Of a stretch of 64,000 nt of DNA, positions 11,789 through 24,100 are shown piece by piece (the stretch's first letter is position 1; the number at the start of each line of letters is the position of its first letter). The notes under the pieces were generated by a model, which did not search any database, was not told the DNA's origin, and worked only from the letters and a program-made list of their open reading frames with translations. Source of the DNA: Urechis unicinctus (lineage: Eukaryota; Annelida; Polychaeta; Xenopneusta; Urechidae); the NCBI GenBank assembly GCA_034190875.2, contig CM067356.1, positions 27,047,005 through 27,111,004 on the forward strand, read 5' to 3'. The position numbers and the translations under genes were made by a program.

Positions 11789-12364
11789 ACCACGTGTGCT
11801 GTCTGGTCACCCTCAGCAGATCGATGATGAACAAAATACTTCAGTGCATGATCAAACAACAGGGCATAAATTAGAATAAATGAATGATGCAAAGTGGCTG
11901 ATTCTGTAAATGTGTATTATGTATAAAACCAAGGAGTTATATATGTATAACTCCTTGGCCTTACTTATATCTTTTCCTTGGCAAATAAACTTCACCTGTT
12001 ATAGACTCCTTACTATTTTTGCAAATAGTTTTTGTTTTTATCTTTCATAACCGCACTGCTTGAAGAATATTGATTCGGAACATATGTTCTTTATATATTT
12101 GCAAGTTGCTTTGTTGAATCCTACCCCTGAATATTAAACCACCATTCCCAGCAGGAATGTAGAACATTATTGTTCACGATGTCGATCTAATTATATTGCA
12201 ATTTTGTTCAAAAGCAATGAAATCATCTGCAGAGCTGTCTTCCATCAAACTGGCGTCACGCCTCTGGTTTATTATTAACTCGCGCTTGCTTCCAGTGAGT
12301 TGATGGCGTCCACAGGCGCTCAGTTTCCGATGCCAAGCTTCCGAGCGCCGAGCCGCTTCCGAAC
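11789..12364. other. no gene recognised
   Basis: AT-rich unique-looking sequence. Near the end CTTCCGAGCGCCGAGCC is repeated in degenerate form (12339-12373), leading into the hairpin listed next. Confidence 0.3.
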
Positions 12365-12418
12365 GCCGAGCCACTATCTATATGTATAACAAGTAGAATA
12401 TATAGATAGTGGCTCGGC
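12365..12418. repeat. perfect inverted repeat, 19-bp arms
   Basis: GCCGAGCCACTATCTATAT at 12365-12383 is the exact reverse complement of 12400-12418, with a 16-base spacer. Such a hairpin may be the core of a small foldback element; no function is evident. Confidence 0.8.
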
Positions 12419-13559
12419 GCTCGTAAGCTTGACAGCGACTATGGCGTACATTGGCGTACGTTGAAAGGGATATGGGGATATTTGAGTTAACCACAATTAG
12501 TCTACACGCGTCACAAACGCCTTGTGGTAAACGCTTAGTAATTTTTACTTATATTATCAACTACCAGGCAAATGGTGGAAATGCGATATAATTTCTGTCG
12601 AAAGTAGCCCTTTTATTGCTATAACGATGTATCATATAAACTGCATCATATTATTATCGATATTAGGTGGATATCATTGTTGGGAGCCTCCGTTATCTCG
12701 ACTACCAATTATAGAGGGTCTGATCAGCAGATTGGCTCGACAACGTTAACGCTGCTCTCTTCCAACGTATAACCCCACCCCACGCTGAGCATATGCCACA
12801 ACTCACAACAAAACTCTTCCACAGATATCTCAGCTATCCCCCCCCCCCCACATTATGAAAGAGTGAGTATAATTAGCCACAACTCATGAAAAGTACTGTG
12901 TGATGTCTTGCATGGAACTTCTCTTGCAAGTCTCTGGAATATGCTTATATATTAACATTCTCGGCCTTTTAGTTCCCCTGGCAGAGCCCAAGAGGTATTG
13001 CCACCCCTATAGAGGGTGGATTTTTTAATCATCATCACTAATACTGTATATATATAATTGAGTTTAATTATATTTTTATTGTTAAAATTATGATTGTGTT
13101 TATGCCTGGGATTTTTACAGTTTCTGAAAGCTATCTTTGTCCAATCTTCTTGTGTTTAGGTTGGTCACTTCGCCTATGATTGTAAAATTTAAGACTGAAG
13201 AGGCTGCAATCAAAGCTCTCCAACACTATTAAATATTATTACATAATAGTTTCCATGAAATATATGTTGTTTATTCACAATAGTTGTCAGATACCGAGTT
13301 ACGCCCTTTAGTGAATTGAATCTTAAGTGTTGCTGGCTTTCTCTTTAGAAAATATTGGTAAACCTTTCAGCATTTTTTTAGGGGTATTTCTACGCTATTG
13401 TTAAAGTTGAGTGCTTAACAACATGAACTAGTCTTTATTGAGGTGGATGTTAATCTTAATGTCATCCTTTGCTCAGAAGTGATGAACATAAATATTTGGT
13501 TTTGCATGATCAAAATTTGGGAAGACCTATTGACTTTCTAAAATGGATACGGAGGCGAA
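12419..13559. other. no confident gene; one possible terminal exon
   Basis: The only coding hint is 13158-13231 (+). After a pyrimidine tract and TGTGTTTAG, a frame reads LVTSPMIVKFKTEEAAIKAL and ends QHY-stop, which resembles the end of an RRM or similar fold. No partner exon was found. At 12990-13020 a CCACCC/GGGTGG hairpin precedes a run of T. A C11 run lies at about 12838. Confidence 0.25.
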
Positions 13560-14125
13560 AAAAGTATTATGCCTTGACATATAAGATCCGTGAATGTGCA
13601 ATAGAAGTAACTTGAAAGTATCACGGCGCATATTGCACCAGTTTCAGGCACACAGCATAATACCAACTTTGTATGAAATAATATTCAGAGACGAGAAGTA
13701 AACATAATTTTCCGAGGTGCTAAGAAAACCACTTTCTGGCAAACAAACGCCTTGATAAAATAAGAGAAGTAATTTGAAAGTACCACGGCGCTCATCGCAC
13801 CTCATTCTGGCACGCAGACGCCTTAACATCATAACAAATAAAGAGGTAAACGAAATGTACAATGTCGCTTAGAGAACCACTTTCTGGTACATAAACACCT
13901 TCACATAATAAGATGTAATCTGGAAGTACTAATGCGGTTAAGATAACGACTTCCTGGCTCCCCAACGCGATAACTAAAAGCACTTATTTGTTTCCCTACT
14001 AACGTCTAGACACGGTTACATATATGCATGTACAATAGAGGTATATAGATGATGGAATAACTAAGGCGCTTAGGGTACAACTTTCGGATTCACAAACGAC
14101 TTATCGTTAACAATGCGACACATTG
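13560..14125 (+). repeat. degenerate long-unit repeat, left arm of an inverted pair
   Basis: Several diverged copies, 70-130 bp apart, of a unit containing GAAAGTACCACGGCGCT, ACCACTTTCTGGCA and AACGCCTTGA. The same unit in reverse orientation fills 15150-15545. A stray piece lies at about 12510-12540. Confidence 0.6.
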
Positions 14126-14803
14126 TATATTATCTTTACAGTGTGTATGAAAAGCAAGAAATGTGAAAGATGAACTTTGGCGCTGAATGAACGTTTTTTT
14201 GGGGGTTTTTTTGGTTTTTGGCTCGCCTGGTCGTAATCTACACAATGCATTGAACTATGTCATCATTAGCCTCCTTATCGGATATGTACGCTTTTATTCG
14301 CCCATTTGAAGTATGCATGTTCAACCTTTGACTCTTCTGGTATCCTCCTAGCACTGTACATTCCCTTCCTTGTCAGACCTCTCAAGGCCTTCCATGGTTT
14401 CTTGTTCCGATTTGGTAAGACGTTTTTTCTACTGGGCCTTGGTTTTTATTCACAAGAAATAAGTGCTCACGAAAACTCGAGTTCAGTTAGAGCTTCACTA
14501 AACTTAATATTTGGCTTCAGCTTAGGACATTTTCTTCAAATAATGTGGCTTACGGTTATTTTCCTACTCTCAACGTTTATTGTGAAACTACAAGTTCTAC
14601 AACAATTACATTACTTGTGTAATAGGAATGTGGAAACGTAAGAGTATTTTCAACAGATGTCTTCAACGGAATAATCAGGCCATTGGCTTTAATGACAAGT
14701 ACAATTCGACTTATATATAACTAAAACAATTTTAGCGTACAATTACTGATTTGATTATAAATATAACTTGACGCTTAACGACCCAGAAAACCGCCTTTGT
14801 GTG

Positions 14804-15115
14804 TCTCAAGCCCGGGGGGGGTGCACTTAAGTGTATAGAGGTAGTATATATGTGCCGCGCGACGGGGTATGTTTTTTCGGCCTCTAGACTTGTACGACGG
14901 GTTTTTGGGCCTCATACTTGTACGACGGGGTATGTTTTTCAGCTTCAATCTGTACGACGGGTTGTACATTCGCATAATACCTTGTACGACGGGGTTTGCT
15001 TTTTGGCCATTTTGACCTTGTACGACGGGTACGGGTTTTCGAGGTCCCGCGACACACCCCTATCCAGAATAAGGCCAAGTGCCGCCCCCCCCCCCCCCCG
15101 GGGGGGGGGGTCTCA
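14804..15115 (+). mobile_element. short TIR element with five CTTGTACGACGGG-type boxes, copy 1
   Basis: A 302-bp element (14809-15110) bounded by homopolymeric C/G runs and flanked by TCTCA on both sides (14804-14808 and 15111-15115), a likely target-site duplication. Inside, TGTACGACGGG occurs at about 14891, 14919, 14951, 14983 and 15019, spaced 28-36 bp, with diverse linkers. An end-to-end homologue lies in opposite orientation at 41007-41300. No protein is encoded; it is probably a non-autonomous transposon. Confidence 0.75.
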
Positions 15116-15149
15116 CGGGTGTAGTCGTCATTCTCTACGTATAGCTTAA

Positions 15150-15545
15150 TCGTAACAAGGCATTGGTGAGCCAGAAAGTAATACGCCTCCGGTACACTAC
15201 TCTTGCATGTGCATAGATGTAATATGTCAAGGCGTACGGAGTAGCTCTTTCGAACTAAGTACGGGTAGTGCTGCATGCACTCCGACAAGGTGATAAATAA
15301 ACCTGTCGTTGGTCTTTTGGGCTAGTACGGATAGCCAGAGAGTGGTTCTCTAGGCGCCTTAGTATTTTCAGATTACACCTCTCATAGCATAGATCTTAAT
15401 TTGTCAAGGCGTTTGTGAGCTTCATAGTGGTACTCCAAGCGCATTGGTTCTTGCAGATTACCCCTCTTGTATATTCATATAGTTAATTTTGTCAAGGCGT
15501 TTGTGGTCCAGAGATTGACACACTTAGCGCCTTAAATTGACATCA
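15150..15545 (-). repeat. degenerate long-unit repeat, right arm (inverted)
   Basis: TGTCAAGGCGTTTGTG and GGCGCCTTAGTATTTTCAG are reverse-complement versions of the unit seen at 13560-14125. Three or so diverged copies are present. The two arms face each other across the 14809-15110 element. Confidence 0.6.
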
Positions 15546-16540
15546 ATAACGAATGATATGCAAACAAAATATGATGTTACAGGCCGTGTAAGTGATTTAG
15601 CCATTTAATCATACAACCCCTATCCCCCACCACACACACAGATCCCGCCCCCCCTCCTCAAACAACGTAGTATCATCAATCAGGTACCGAATATATGAAA
15701 AAATGACACTCCCTTTGAAACGTTATGATATTAACGTGCGTTTATCGGGGGCGGGGAACGTTTTCCGGTTTCCAGTGTCCCTCGGATATGCGAAAAGGAA
15801 ACAGTGAGTAAACTCTAAACCATGTACTGTAGCTTTTGTTTCCTGATTTGCATGGGGCTGCTTCGAAGTCTAATTCAATTTACCTTGTGAGGTGTCACTG
15901 CTACGATGAATCCCATAGCAGTTTCTGCCCCTCTGCTGATGCGAATTGTTTTATGGTCGGTGCCACATCTTATTATTCTTAACCTGTTGTTATCCTGTTG
16001 ACAGTATGTCAGTAGCCCAACAGAACAATATTCGGAACTATTACCTTGTACGTCTAACAGAACACCCCCGTTTTAAAGTAGATTGACAAACATGCTAACT
16101 TGACACACCACTTATCCCATTAAACTAGCTCCAAAACTTGGTTAAAAAGGCTGGTTGACAGCTCCCCTTTTAACTCTATCATGAGGATTTATCATGCTAC
16201 CTATAAGCTCTGCAGGCCGTCATGGAATATTCGGAGCCATGCTAAGCAAAAAAAACAATGCATTTTCTCTTCTTTGAAAGTTCCTGTTTGAGATCTCGTC
16301 AAGGGCCATTGAATACATCAAGAGAAACCTTGAATCTTCACAATTTCATGTTTGTGTTGGAGCATAATCATTAATCGCACTGCAGTGATCTAAAGTTGCA
16401 ATTCTTAAGTACAACAGTGGATAATAGTACGGGATGTGAGATATTCATCCAGAATCTTGATCCATATGGATATGTAGATACAGAGCACAGATATAAATAG
16501 CTGGCTGCTCAAAACACAGGGATTCATATAAAAAGGAAGA
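15546..16540. other. no gene recognised
   Basis: Unique-looking sequence with a C-rich patch (about 15616-15660). No exon, RNA gene or array is supported. Confidence 0.3.
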
Positions 16541-16640
16541 TTTAAGATAGAGGGATGTATATAATCAATCTATGACCCAGTACCTCGGATTATAGATTGA
16601 TTATATAAATCTTTCTATCTTCTAATACCCCTGTGGCATG
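16541..16640. mobile_element. short foldback related to the 11539-11788 element
   Basis: Arms starting GAAGAT and containing TATATAATCAATCTATGACC pair with ATTATAGATTGATTATATAA and TTTCTATCTTC. The core GATTTATATAATCRATCTATG is shared with the larger foldback at 11539. It is probably a deleted member of the same family. Confidence 0.6.
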
Positions 16641-16845
16641 AAATATAATTTTCGTTTTGGTCTGGTTCCATGCTATGCTTAAAGTTGCTGTAGTTGACTG
16701 CATGCTTGAATACGTGAGTGACAGATTTAGGCTTCTGTAGAAAAATAAATATGACCTGTTTTGATTATTACCTTACCTAAGACATCTGATTGTGTCACAA
16801 GTTATCTAGAACTCAGTCATAGACCCAGATTTTCTGAATCAAGGT

Positions 16846-17408
16846 CATATCACGATGTGGTTTTACACTAGACCTGGTATAATGTCACGCTGTGGTTTTA
16901 CACTAGGCCTGGTATAATGTCATGCTGTGGTTTTACACTAGGCCTGGTATAATGTCATGCTGTGGTTTTACACTAGGCCTGGTATAATGTCACACTGTGG
17001 TTTTACACTAGGCCTGGTATAATGTCATGCTGTGGTTTTACACTAGGCCTGGTATAATGTCACGCTGTGGTTTTACACTAGGCCTGATATAATGTCACAC
17101 TGTGGTTTTACACTAGGCCTGGTATAATGTCACACTGTGGTTTTACACTAGGCCTGGTATAATGTCATGCTGTGGTTTTACACTAGGCCTGGTATAATGT
17201 CACGCTGTGGTTTTACACTAGGCCTGGTATAATGTCACGCTGTGGTTTTACACTAGGCCTGGTATAATGTCACGCTGTGGTTTTACACTAGGCCTGGTAT
17301 AATGTCACGCTGTGGTTTTACACTAGGCCTGGTATAATGTCACACTGTGGTTTTACACTAGGCCTGGTATAATGTCACACTGTGGTTTTACACTAGGCCT
17401 GCTATAAT
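16846..17408. repeat. minisatellite, unit 35 bp, about 16 copies
   Basis: Highly homogeneous units containing GTGGTTTTACACTAGGCCT and GGTATAATGTCACGC; the main variation is CACGC/CATGC/CACAC. Its uniformity suggests recent expansion. Confidence 0.97.
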
Positions 17409-17451
17409 CAGTAGGTTGTACTAGTGACCAGTCACCATAGTATATGTGTGT

Positions 17452-17561
<110 letters not shown>

Positions 17562-17753
17562 TCACTCAAAATTCCTTCACCATGCTCAAACAGGACATAG
17601 TTGGTCGCTCTATATGTGCAGTGGGTTGGTCTGCCTCTCATCACATGATTCTATAGGTTCCATTTGGGCGACCTAGTTGTTGTATTGTCAATTCATTGAC
17701 ATTCACCTGGACTAGCTGCTGCCTTCTCTCATGCTCTCACTCCCTATCATGTG

Positions 17754-17756
<3 letters not shown>

Positions 17757-17797
<41 letters not shown>
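17757..17797. repeat. (CT)n tract
   Basis: About 20 CT units, followed by short (CA)n/(TA)n stretches up to about 17866. Confidence 0.95.
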
Positions 17798-17804
<7 letters not shown>

Positions 17805-17865
17805 ATATGCACATATGTTAGTACACACACACACACATATATATATATGTATACACACACACACA

Positions 17866-18320
17866 CTCCCCCTATTAGCAAGCCTTACTTTTTACTACTC
17901 CCCACTTAGCTAGCCTAACTTAACACAACTCCCCCTCTTAGCAAGCCTAACTTTACACTATTCCCCCTCTTAACTAGCCTAACTTTACACTACTCACCGT
18001 CTTAGCAAGCCTTACTCTTTACTACTCCCCACTTAGCAAGTCTAACTTTACACTGGCCCCCCTCTTACCTAGCCTAAGTAAGTTTACACTACTCCCCATC
18101 TTAGCAAGCCTTACTTTTTACTACTCCCCACTTAGCAAAGCAAGCCTAACTTTAGAAATACTCCTCATCTTAGCAAGCCTCACTTTCTACTACTACTCCC
18201 CCACTTAGCAAGCATAACTTTAGAAATACTCCTCATCTTAGCAAGCCTCACTTTCTACTACTACTACCCCACTTAGCAAGCATTCCTTCACATTTCTACA
18301 GTAACCACACTCAGCTTGCC
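17866..18320. repeat. minisatellite, unit about 32 bp, degenerate
   Basis: About 14 imperfect copies of a unit containing CTTAGCAAGCCTAACTTT and ACACTACTCCCC, with local homogenised variants (TAGAAATACTCCTCATC near 18150-18240). Confidence 0.9.
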
Positions 18321-18550
18321 TCACTCTATAATAGTTCCTCAGTAAAATCGGCAAAGTTTCTCAGCACCCATTAACCTGTTTGTTCTATGGAAAAGGTGAC
18401 ACAAAGTGAGATGAAATGGACCTAACTATGACGTCCAGGGATAATATGCATATTTACACAGCAGACCAACAGCAAACAATTGGACATGCAACTGAATAAC
18501 AGAGACAAATGAGCTCATTTTCCCTTTGAAATATGGTATATATACTTATA

Positions 18551-18645
<95 letters not shown>

Positions 18646-18650
18646 CATAG
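18551..18650. repeat. (TA)n microsatellite
   Basis: About 48 TA units with one interruption (AAAT) near 18627. Confidence 0.95.
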
Positions 18651-19493
18651 ATACATACATATTGAATAAGCGTGTATAGATTACGCTTTGTTTGCGTTGT
18701 GGATGATAACCTTGACTAAGCTACCTAGGCTGGTGTGTGATGACGATTGGCGTGACCATAATAATCACACAGACTGGTGATAAGAACAATAAGCAAAGTT
18801 CATCACAATACTGAAGAGTCGTGTCGGGCATTGACAACTAACATGAGTTCAAAGGCACAGAAATAAGGCCGCCTCGTTAGTGCACTCACCTGCTGCCTCT
18901 GCTGAGCAGCGTAGTCCGTTAATGAGGACTACGGGGTCCAGCGCAAATTTTATTTTGCGTTGATCTCATATTTGAATACGATATTGTTCACAAAATCAGT
19001 GATTTAGAGTCGTGGTACTTATTATTATGAAAAGTAAGAAGTCCTTGGCGAGTATCATTGTTGATACAAGCAACATAGTTATCACAACAAAACTACACTT
19101 CAGCGCCTTCTTTTACTCAATTAAAGACATTTGTGCTCTACTGTATGAAAGTTGATCACCCAACAGTACGTGTCCCCAGCAGCATGGCCATTGCAAAGCA
19201 ACCTCTTATCTTTCCCTGGTCAGATAGTGCAACACTCGGTTAAAGTGTCTGTTTCATATGCCGAGCCACTAGGGACGCACGGTTCAGTAAGGTATTGTAT
19301 TTATAGAAAAAAACCGACTTGTGAAATGCCCCGGTATGCGGGGGTAAATTAATCGCAGGCAAAATTTGAACCAAATTGAGCATGATTTCGACCGTGTACG
19401 CGTATTATCTTGTTATAACACTTTGTATTAATATTGTTGAAGCTACACTCCATAATAGAAACAGAGCTAAATTAGAGAGGCGTCTGTATATTT
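18651..19493. other. no gene recognised
   Basis: Unique-looking sequence. A patch at 18868-18945 (GCCGCCTCGTTAGTGCAC, GGACTACGGGGTCC) has a vaguely tRNA-like look but does not fold into a convincing cloverleaf by eye. Confidence 0.3.
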
Positions 19494-20095
19494 CACACCA
19501 TCTTATCATGTTGTTACATACACTATCTTATCATGTTGTTACATACACTATCTTATGTTGTTACATACACTATCTTATGTTGTTACATACACCATCTTAT
19601 CATGCTGTTACATACACTATCTTATCATGTTGTTACAACACCGTCTTATCATGTTTTTACATACACTAACCTATCATGTTGTTACATACAGCATCTTATC
19701 ATGCTGTTACATACACTATCTTATCATGTTGCAACACCATCTTATCATGTTGTTACATACACTGTCTTATCATGTTGTTACATACACCGTCTTATCATGT
19801 TGTTACATACACCGTCTTATCATGTTGTTACATACACCGTCTTATCATGTTGTTACATACACTAACCTATCATGTTGTTACATACACCGTCTTATCATTT
19901 TGTTACATACACCGTCTTATCATGTTGTTACATACACTAACCTATCATGTTGTTACATACACCGTCTTATCATGTTGTTACATACACCGTCTTATCATGT
20001 TGTTACATACACTAACCTATCATGCTGTTACATACACTGACTTTCATCTCAGTGAATACGTTAGCTTATCATGTTGTTACATTCCCTTACTAATT
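19494..20095. repeat. minisatellite, unit 25 bp, about 24 copies
   Basis: Units contain CTTATCATGTTGTTACATA plus a variable CACTAT/CACCGT/CACTAA end. The three end types are interspersed, giving a multi-unit pattern from about 19720 onward. Confidence 0.97.
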
Positions 20096-21589
20096 TTGAC
20101 ACGACATCCGCTTACTTAAAATCTTGCATACAATAACCTATGTGGCTTTATGATTGCGATTCGGCCACCTTTATTGTCATACCCACTTGCTGTAGATGCA
20201 TACTTACCCCCACTTACACCACTAGTCTCATATGTACATTATGGGGTTCACGGGGCATATGAATAATTTATCTTCTTTTATTGCCATTTTCTCGTCTGCT
20301 CACGTGCCCCACAATGGATGCCCGGAGGCTGTGCCTGTGTGCATGGCAACAAGGGCGTGGCCCGCCTCACCGAGCAGGCAAAACATGGCATCGCAAGAGA
20401 TATGTCAATGCAACACGCGCAGATGAGACATGCTCGCCGGCGCCTGCAAATGGGCTGTCCCATCTCTCGCAATAAATGCCAGCCACAACTCCCAGCTCAT
20501 TCCACCAGCAACCTACCATCACCCTCTCCCTAGCTCTCCCCCCGCCCCCTCCCACACCCCAAACTTGAACACCCCGAACGCCCGTCCTGGCAAATAGCAA
20601 GACTAAAATCAATGTCTGCTGGTGACACGCTTGTGCCTGAGAGCCTGTGTAGCAGTTAGGGTTGTCACGACCTGGTGAGCGTCCTACTGGCCGCCCATGC
20701 TGCTGCTGCTGCTGCTGCTGCTGCTGTAATACACTTTTGCTGACTATACAAAACGTCATATCGCACCAGCCCCGTAAGATAGGGTGTATCACAGGGAATA
20801 AGATGATGAACTTCAAGATTTAAGATATAACGTGTCTGGTACGTGTTCGTGCTGGTCTCAGTAGGAACAAGACGGCACGCCTATATGGCTTCTCCAATGG
20901 CGTGCTGCCAGTCATTGCGCTCACTTATTGTCCGGAGATGGAAGTTGTGTCCACGTAAGTGTATTTCTCATAATGATGTTAGTACCTTAAATCAATGGCA
21001 ACTGCTTTGTTGTTAGCTTACTCTGTAAAAGGCCTGTAAAAATGACCAATGTGTCGATATCGTATTGAAGAGCGTCCGTATCTCCGAGTTTTTCCTGTGT
21101 GTATGCCCATAATAGAAAGTTATCTTTTTATCAACAGGGGAAGGTGTGTTACCACAAAGTTTGAGAGTCAACTTGTTAACCATTCCACCCTGAAACCTAT
21201 TGTAAAATAATAATCATTCTACCTTATTGTACTGTCTCTCTCCCAAATAAAGATTTTCCCTTTTTTTATTGTTCTTTTTTCGATCTTCCAGTTGTAGATT
21301 AGTATATTCGACCGATTGTTCAATTTGTCTCTTTTAGTGATTTGATCGAATTTGACTCTTTATCAGGTGTCATAAGGTACTGGTAAACTAACTCATTCCA
21401 CGCAGCGCAATACAATTGGCCTTATATGCTGTTTTAGGTTAATCTTTGGCGTACTTGTACTTTATCTAGAACTAGAAGCTGAACGAAAACGTTTACGCTC
21501 CACTTGAACCATTTCCATTATATGTGACCCCCATACTCCTACCTTGCGTTTATCCCTGTGATGGCCATATTTCTTTTGTTGTACCTTGA
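20096..21589. other. no gene recognised; contains a (TGC)n tract
   Basis: A GC-richer patch at 20300-20700 holds several overlapping open frames on both strands, typical of high GC rather than of a gene. (TGC)9-10 lies at 20698-20727. From 20750 to 21589 nothing is recognised. Confidence 0.3.
20698..20727. repeat. (TGC)n trinucleotide repeat
   Basis: About ten uninterrupted TGC/CTG units; no surrounding gene is supported. Confidence 0.95.
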
Positions 21590-23445
21590 AATTACCACAT
21601 TACCAGAAGGCATTCTTATCCCAATGGGATGCGCCATATTTCTTTTGTTGTACGACGGCATTACCAGCAGGCATTCTTATCCACGACATGCCTGTAACGA
21701 CCACATACCGGCAGGCATTACTATAGCGACCACATTACCAGAAGACATTTCTATTACGACGGCATTACCAGCAGGCATTCCTTTAACATCCACATTACCT
21801 GCAGGCATGCCTGTAACGACCACATTACCGGCAGACATTCCTATAACGTCTACATTACCAGAAGACATTCCTATAACGACCACATTACTAGCAGGCATTC
21901 CTATAACGACCACATTACCGGCAGTCATTTCTATAAGGTCCACATTACTGGCAGGCAATCCCTATAACGACCGCATTACCTGGCAGGCATTCCTGTAACG
22001 ACTACACTACCAGCAGTCATTCGTATTGCGACGACATTACCAGCAGACATTCCTGTAACGTCAGCATTACCAGCAGGCATTCATGTAACCTACACATTAC
22101 CATCAGCCATTCCTATTACGACGACATTACCAGTAGACATTCCTGTAGCGTCTACATTACCAGCAGGCATTCTTGCAACGTCCACATTAGCAGCAGATAT
22201 TCCTATAACTACAGCATACCAGCAGGCATTCCTATTACGACGACATTACCAGCAGGCATTCCTGTAACGTCCACATTACCAGCAGGCATTCCTTTAACGA
22301 CCACACTACCAGCAGGGATTCCTATAACAACCGCATTACCAGCAGACATTCCTACAACGACTACATTACCAGAAGACATTCCTATAAGGTCCACATTACT
22401 GGCAGGCAATCCCTATAACGACGACATTACCAGCAGGCATTCTTGTAACGTCCACATTACCAGCAGACATTCCTATAACTACAACATTGCCAGCAGGCAT
22501 TCCTATAACGACGACATTACCAGTAGACTGTAACGTCAGCATTACCAGCAGGCATTTCTGTAACGTACACGGTACACATTACCATCAGTCATTCCTATTA
22601 CGACGACATTACCAGCAGACATTCCTGTAGCGTCTACATTACCAGCAGGCATTCCTATAACGGCCACATTACCGGCAGACATTCCTATAACGACTACATT
22701 ACCAGCAGACATTCCTATAACGACTACATTACCAGCAGGCATTCCTTTAACGACCACATTACCAGCAAACATTCCTTTAACAACCTCATTACCAGCAGAC
22801 ATTCCAATTACGACCACATTACCAGCAGGCATTCCTTTAACGACCACATTACCAGTAGACATTCCTATAACTACAACATACCAGCAGGCATTCCTGTTAC
22901 GACCACATTACCAGCAGGCATTCCTGTAACGACCACATTACCTGCAGATATTCCTATAACGACTACATTACCAGCAGGCAATCCCTATAACAACTGCATT
23001 ACCGGTAGGCATGCCTTTGACGATCTAAATGCCGGCAGGCATCCCTATTGCGACCACATAACTGGCAAGCATTCCTTTAACGACCTCAATACCAACAGGC
23101 ATTCCTGTTACGTCCACATAACCGGCAGGCATTCCTGTTACGACCACATAACCGGCAGGCATTCCTGTTAGGACCACATAACTGGCAGGCATTCCTGTTA
23201 CGACCACATAACCGGCAGGCATTCCTGTTACGACCACATAACTGGTAGGGAATCCCAATAACGACTGCATTACTGGTAGGCAATCCCCATAACGACCGCA
23301 TTACTGGCAGGCAATCCCTATAGCGACTGCGTTACCGGCAGGCATTGCTATAACCGACCTAAATGCAGGCATTCCTATTACGACCAAATTACCGGCCGGC
23401 AATCCTATGACGACCTAAATATCGGCAGGCATCCCCATAACGGCA
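21590..23445. repeat. long minisatellite, unit 30 bp, about 60 copies
   Basis: The unit contains ACCAGCAGGCATTCCTAT and AACGACCACATT. Sub-blocks share private variants: AGACATT versus AGGCATT; ACCGGCAGGC with ATAAC near 23100-23230; GGCAATCCC near 23240-23310. It grades into the next array without a gap. Confidence 0.97.
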
Positions 23446-24100
23446 ATAAACACTACGTGATTCCCTTTAACGACCATATTTCCCGCACACACCCCTATTA
23501 CGACCACAATTCCCGTGTGTATCCCTATCGAGCATATTTCTCTCGTGTGTCGCTAACAACCATGTTTCCCGCGTTCATTCCTATGACGACCATATATGTC
23601 GCGTGTATCCCTAACGACCTTATTTTCCGCGTTCATTCCCATGACAACCATATATGTCGCGTGTATCCTAACGACCATATTTCCCGCGTTCATTCCTATG
23701 ACGACCATATATGTCGCGTGTATCCCTAACGACCATATTTCCCGCGTTCATTCCTATGACGACCATATATGTTGTTCCTATGACGACCATATATGTCGCG
23801 ACCCTAATACCATATTTCCCGTTCATTCCTATGACGACCATATATGTCGCGTGTATCCCTAACGACCATATTTCCCGCGTTCATTCATACCCCTATGACA
23901 ACCATATATGTCGCGTGTATCCCTAACGACCATATTTCCCGCGTTCATTCCTATAACGACCATATATGTTGTTTCATTCCTATGACAACCCTGTATGTCG
24001 CGTTCATCCCTAACGACCACATTTCCCGCGTTCATTCGTATGACGACCATATATGCCGCGTGTGTCGCTATAACGACCATATATCTCACTGTCTATGTGT
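23446..24100. repeat. derived dimeric minisatellite (about 58-60 bp higher-order unit)
   Basis: Two alternating subunits, one with GACGACCATATATGTCGCGT and one with AACGACCATATTTCCCGCGT, each ending CATTCCTAT or TATCCCTA. Both retain the CATTCCTATAACGACCA core of the preceding 30-bp array. Intermediate units lie at 23345-23530. Confidence 0.93.

Noticed and set aside
12958-13020. TTCTCGGCCTTTT followed by a hairpin and T run, considered as a U2-like snRNA
   Set aside because: Only 13 bases match the U2 5' region as I recall it and the rest does not follow. No Sm site or stem order is recognisable.
18868-18945. tRNA-like or tRNA-derived SINE head
   Set aside because: A-box and B-box spacing and a cloverleaf could not be drawn convincingly by eye.
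20278-20816. Overlapping open frames on both strands in a GC-rich patch
   Set aside because: Elevated GC removes stops in several frames at once; no domain or splice support.
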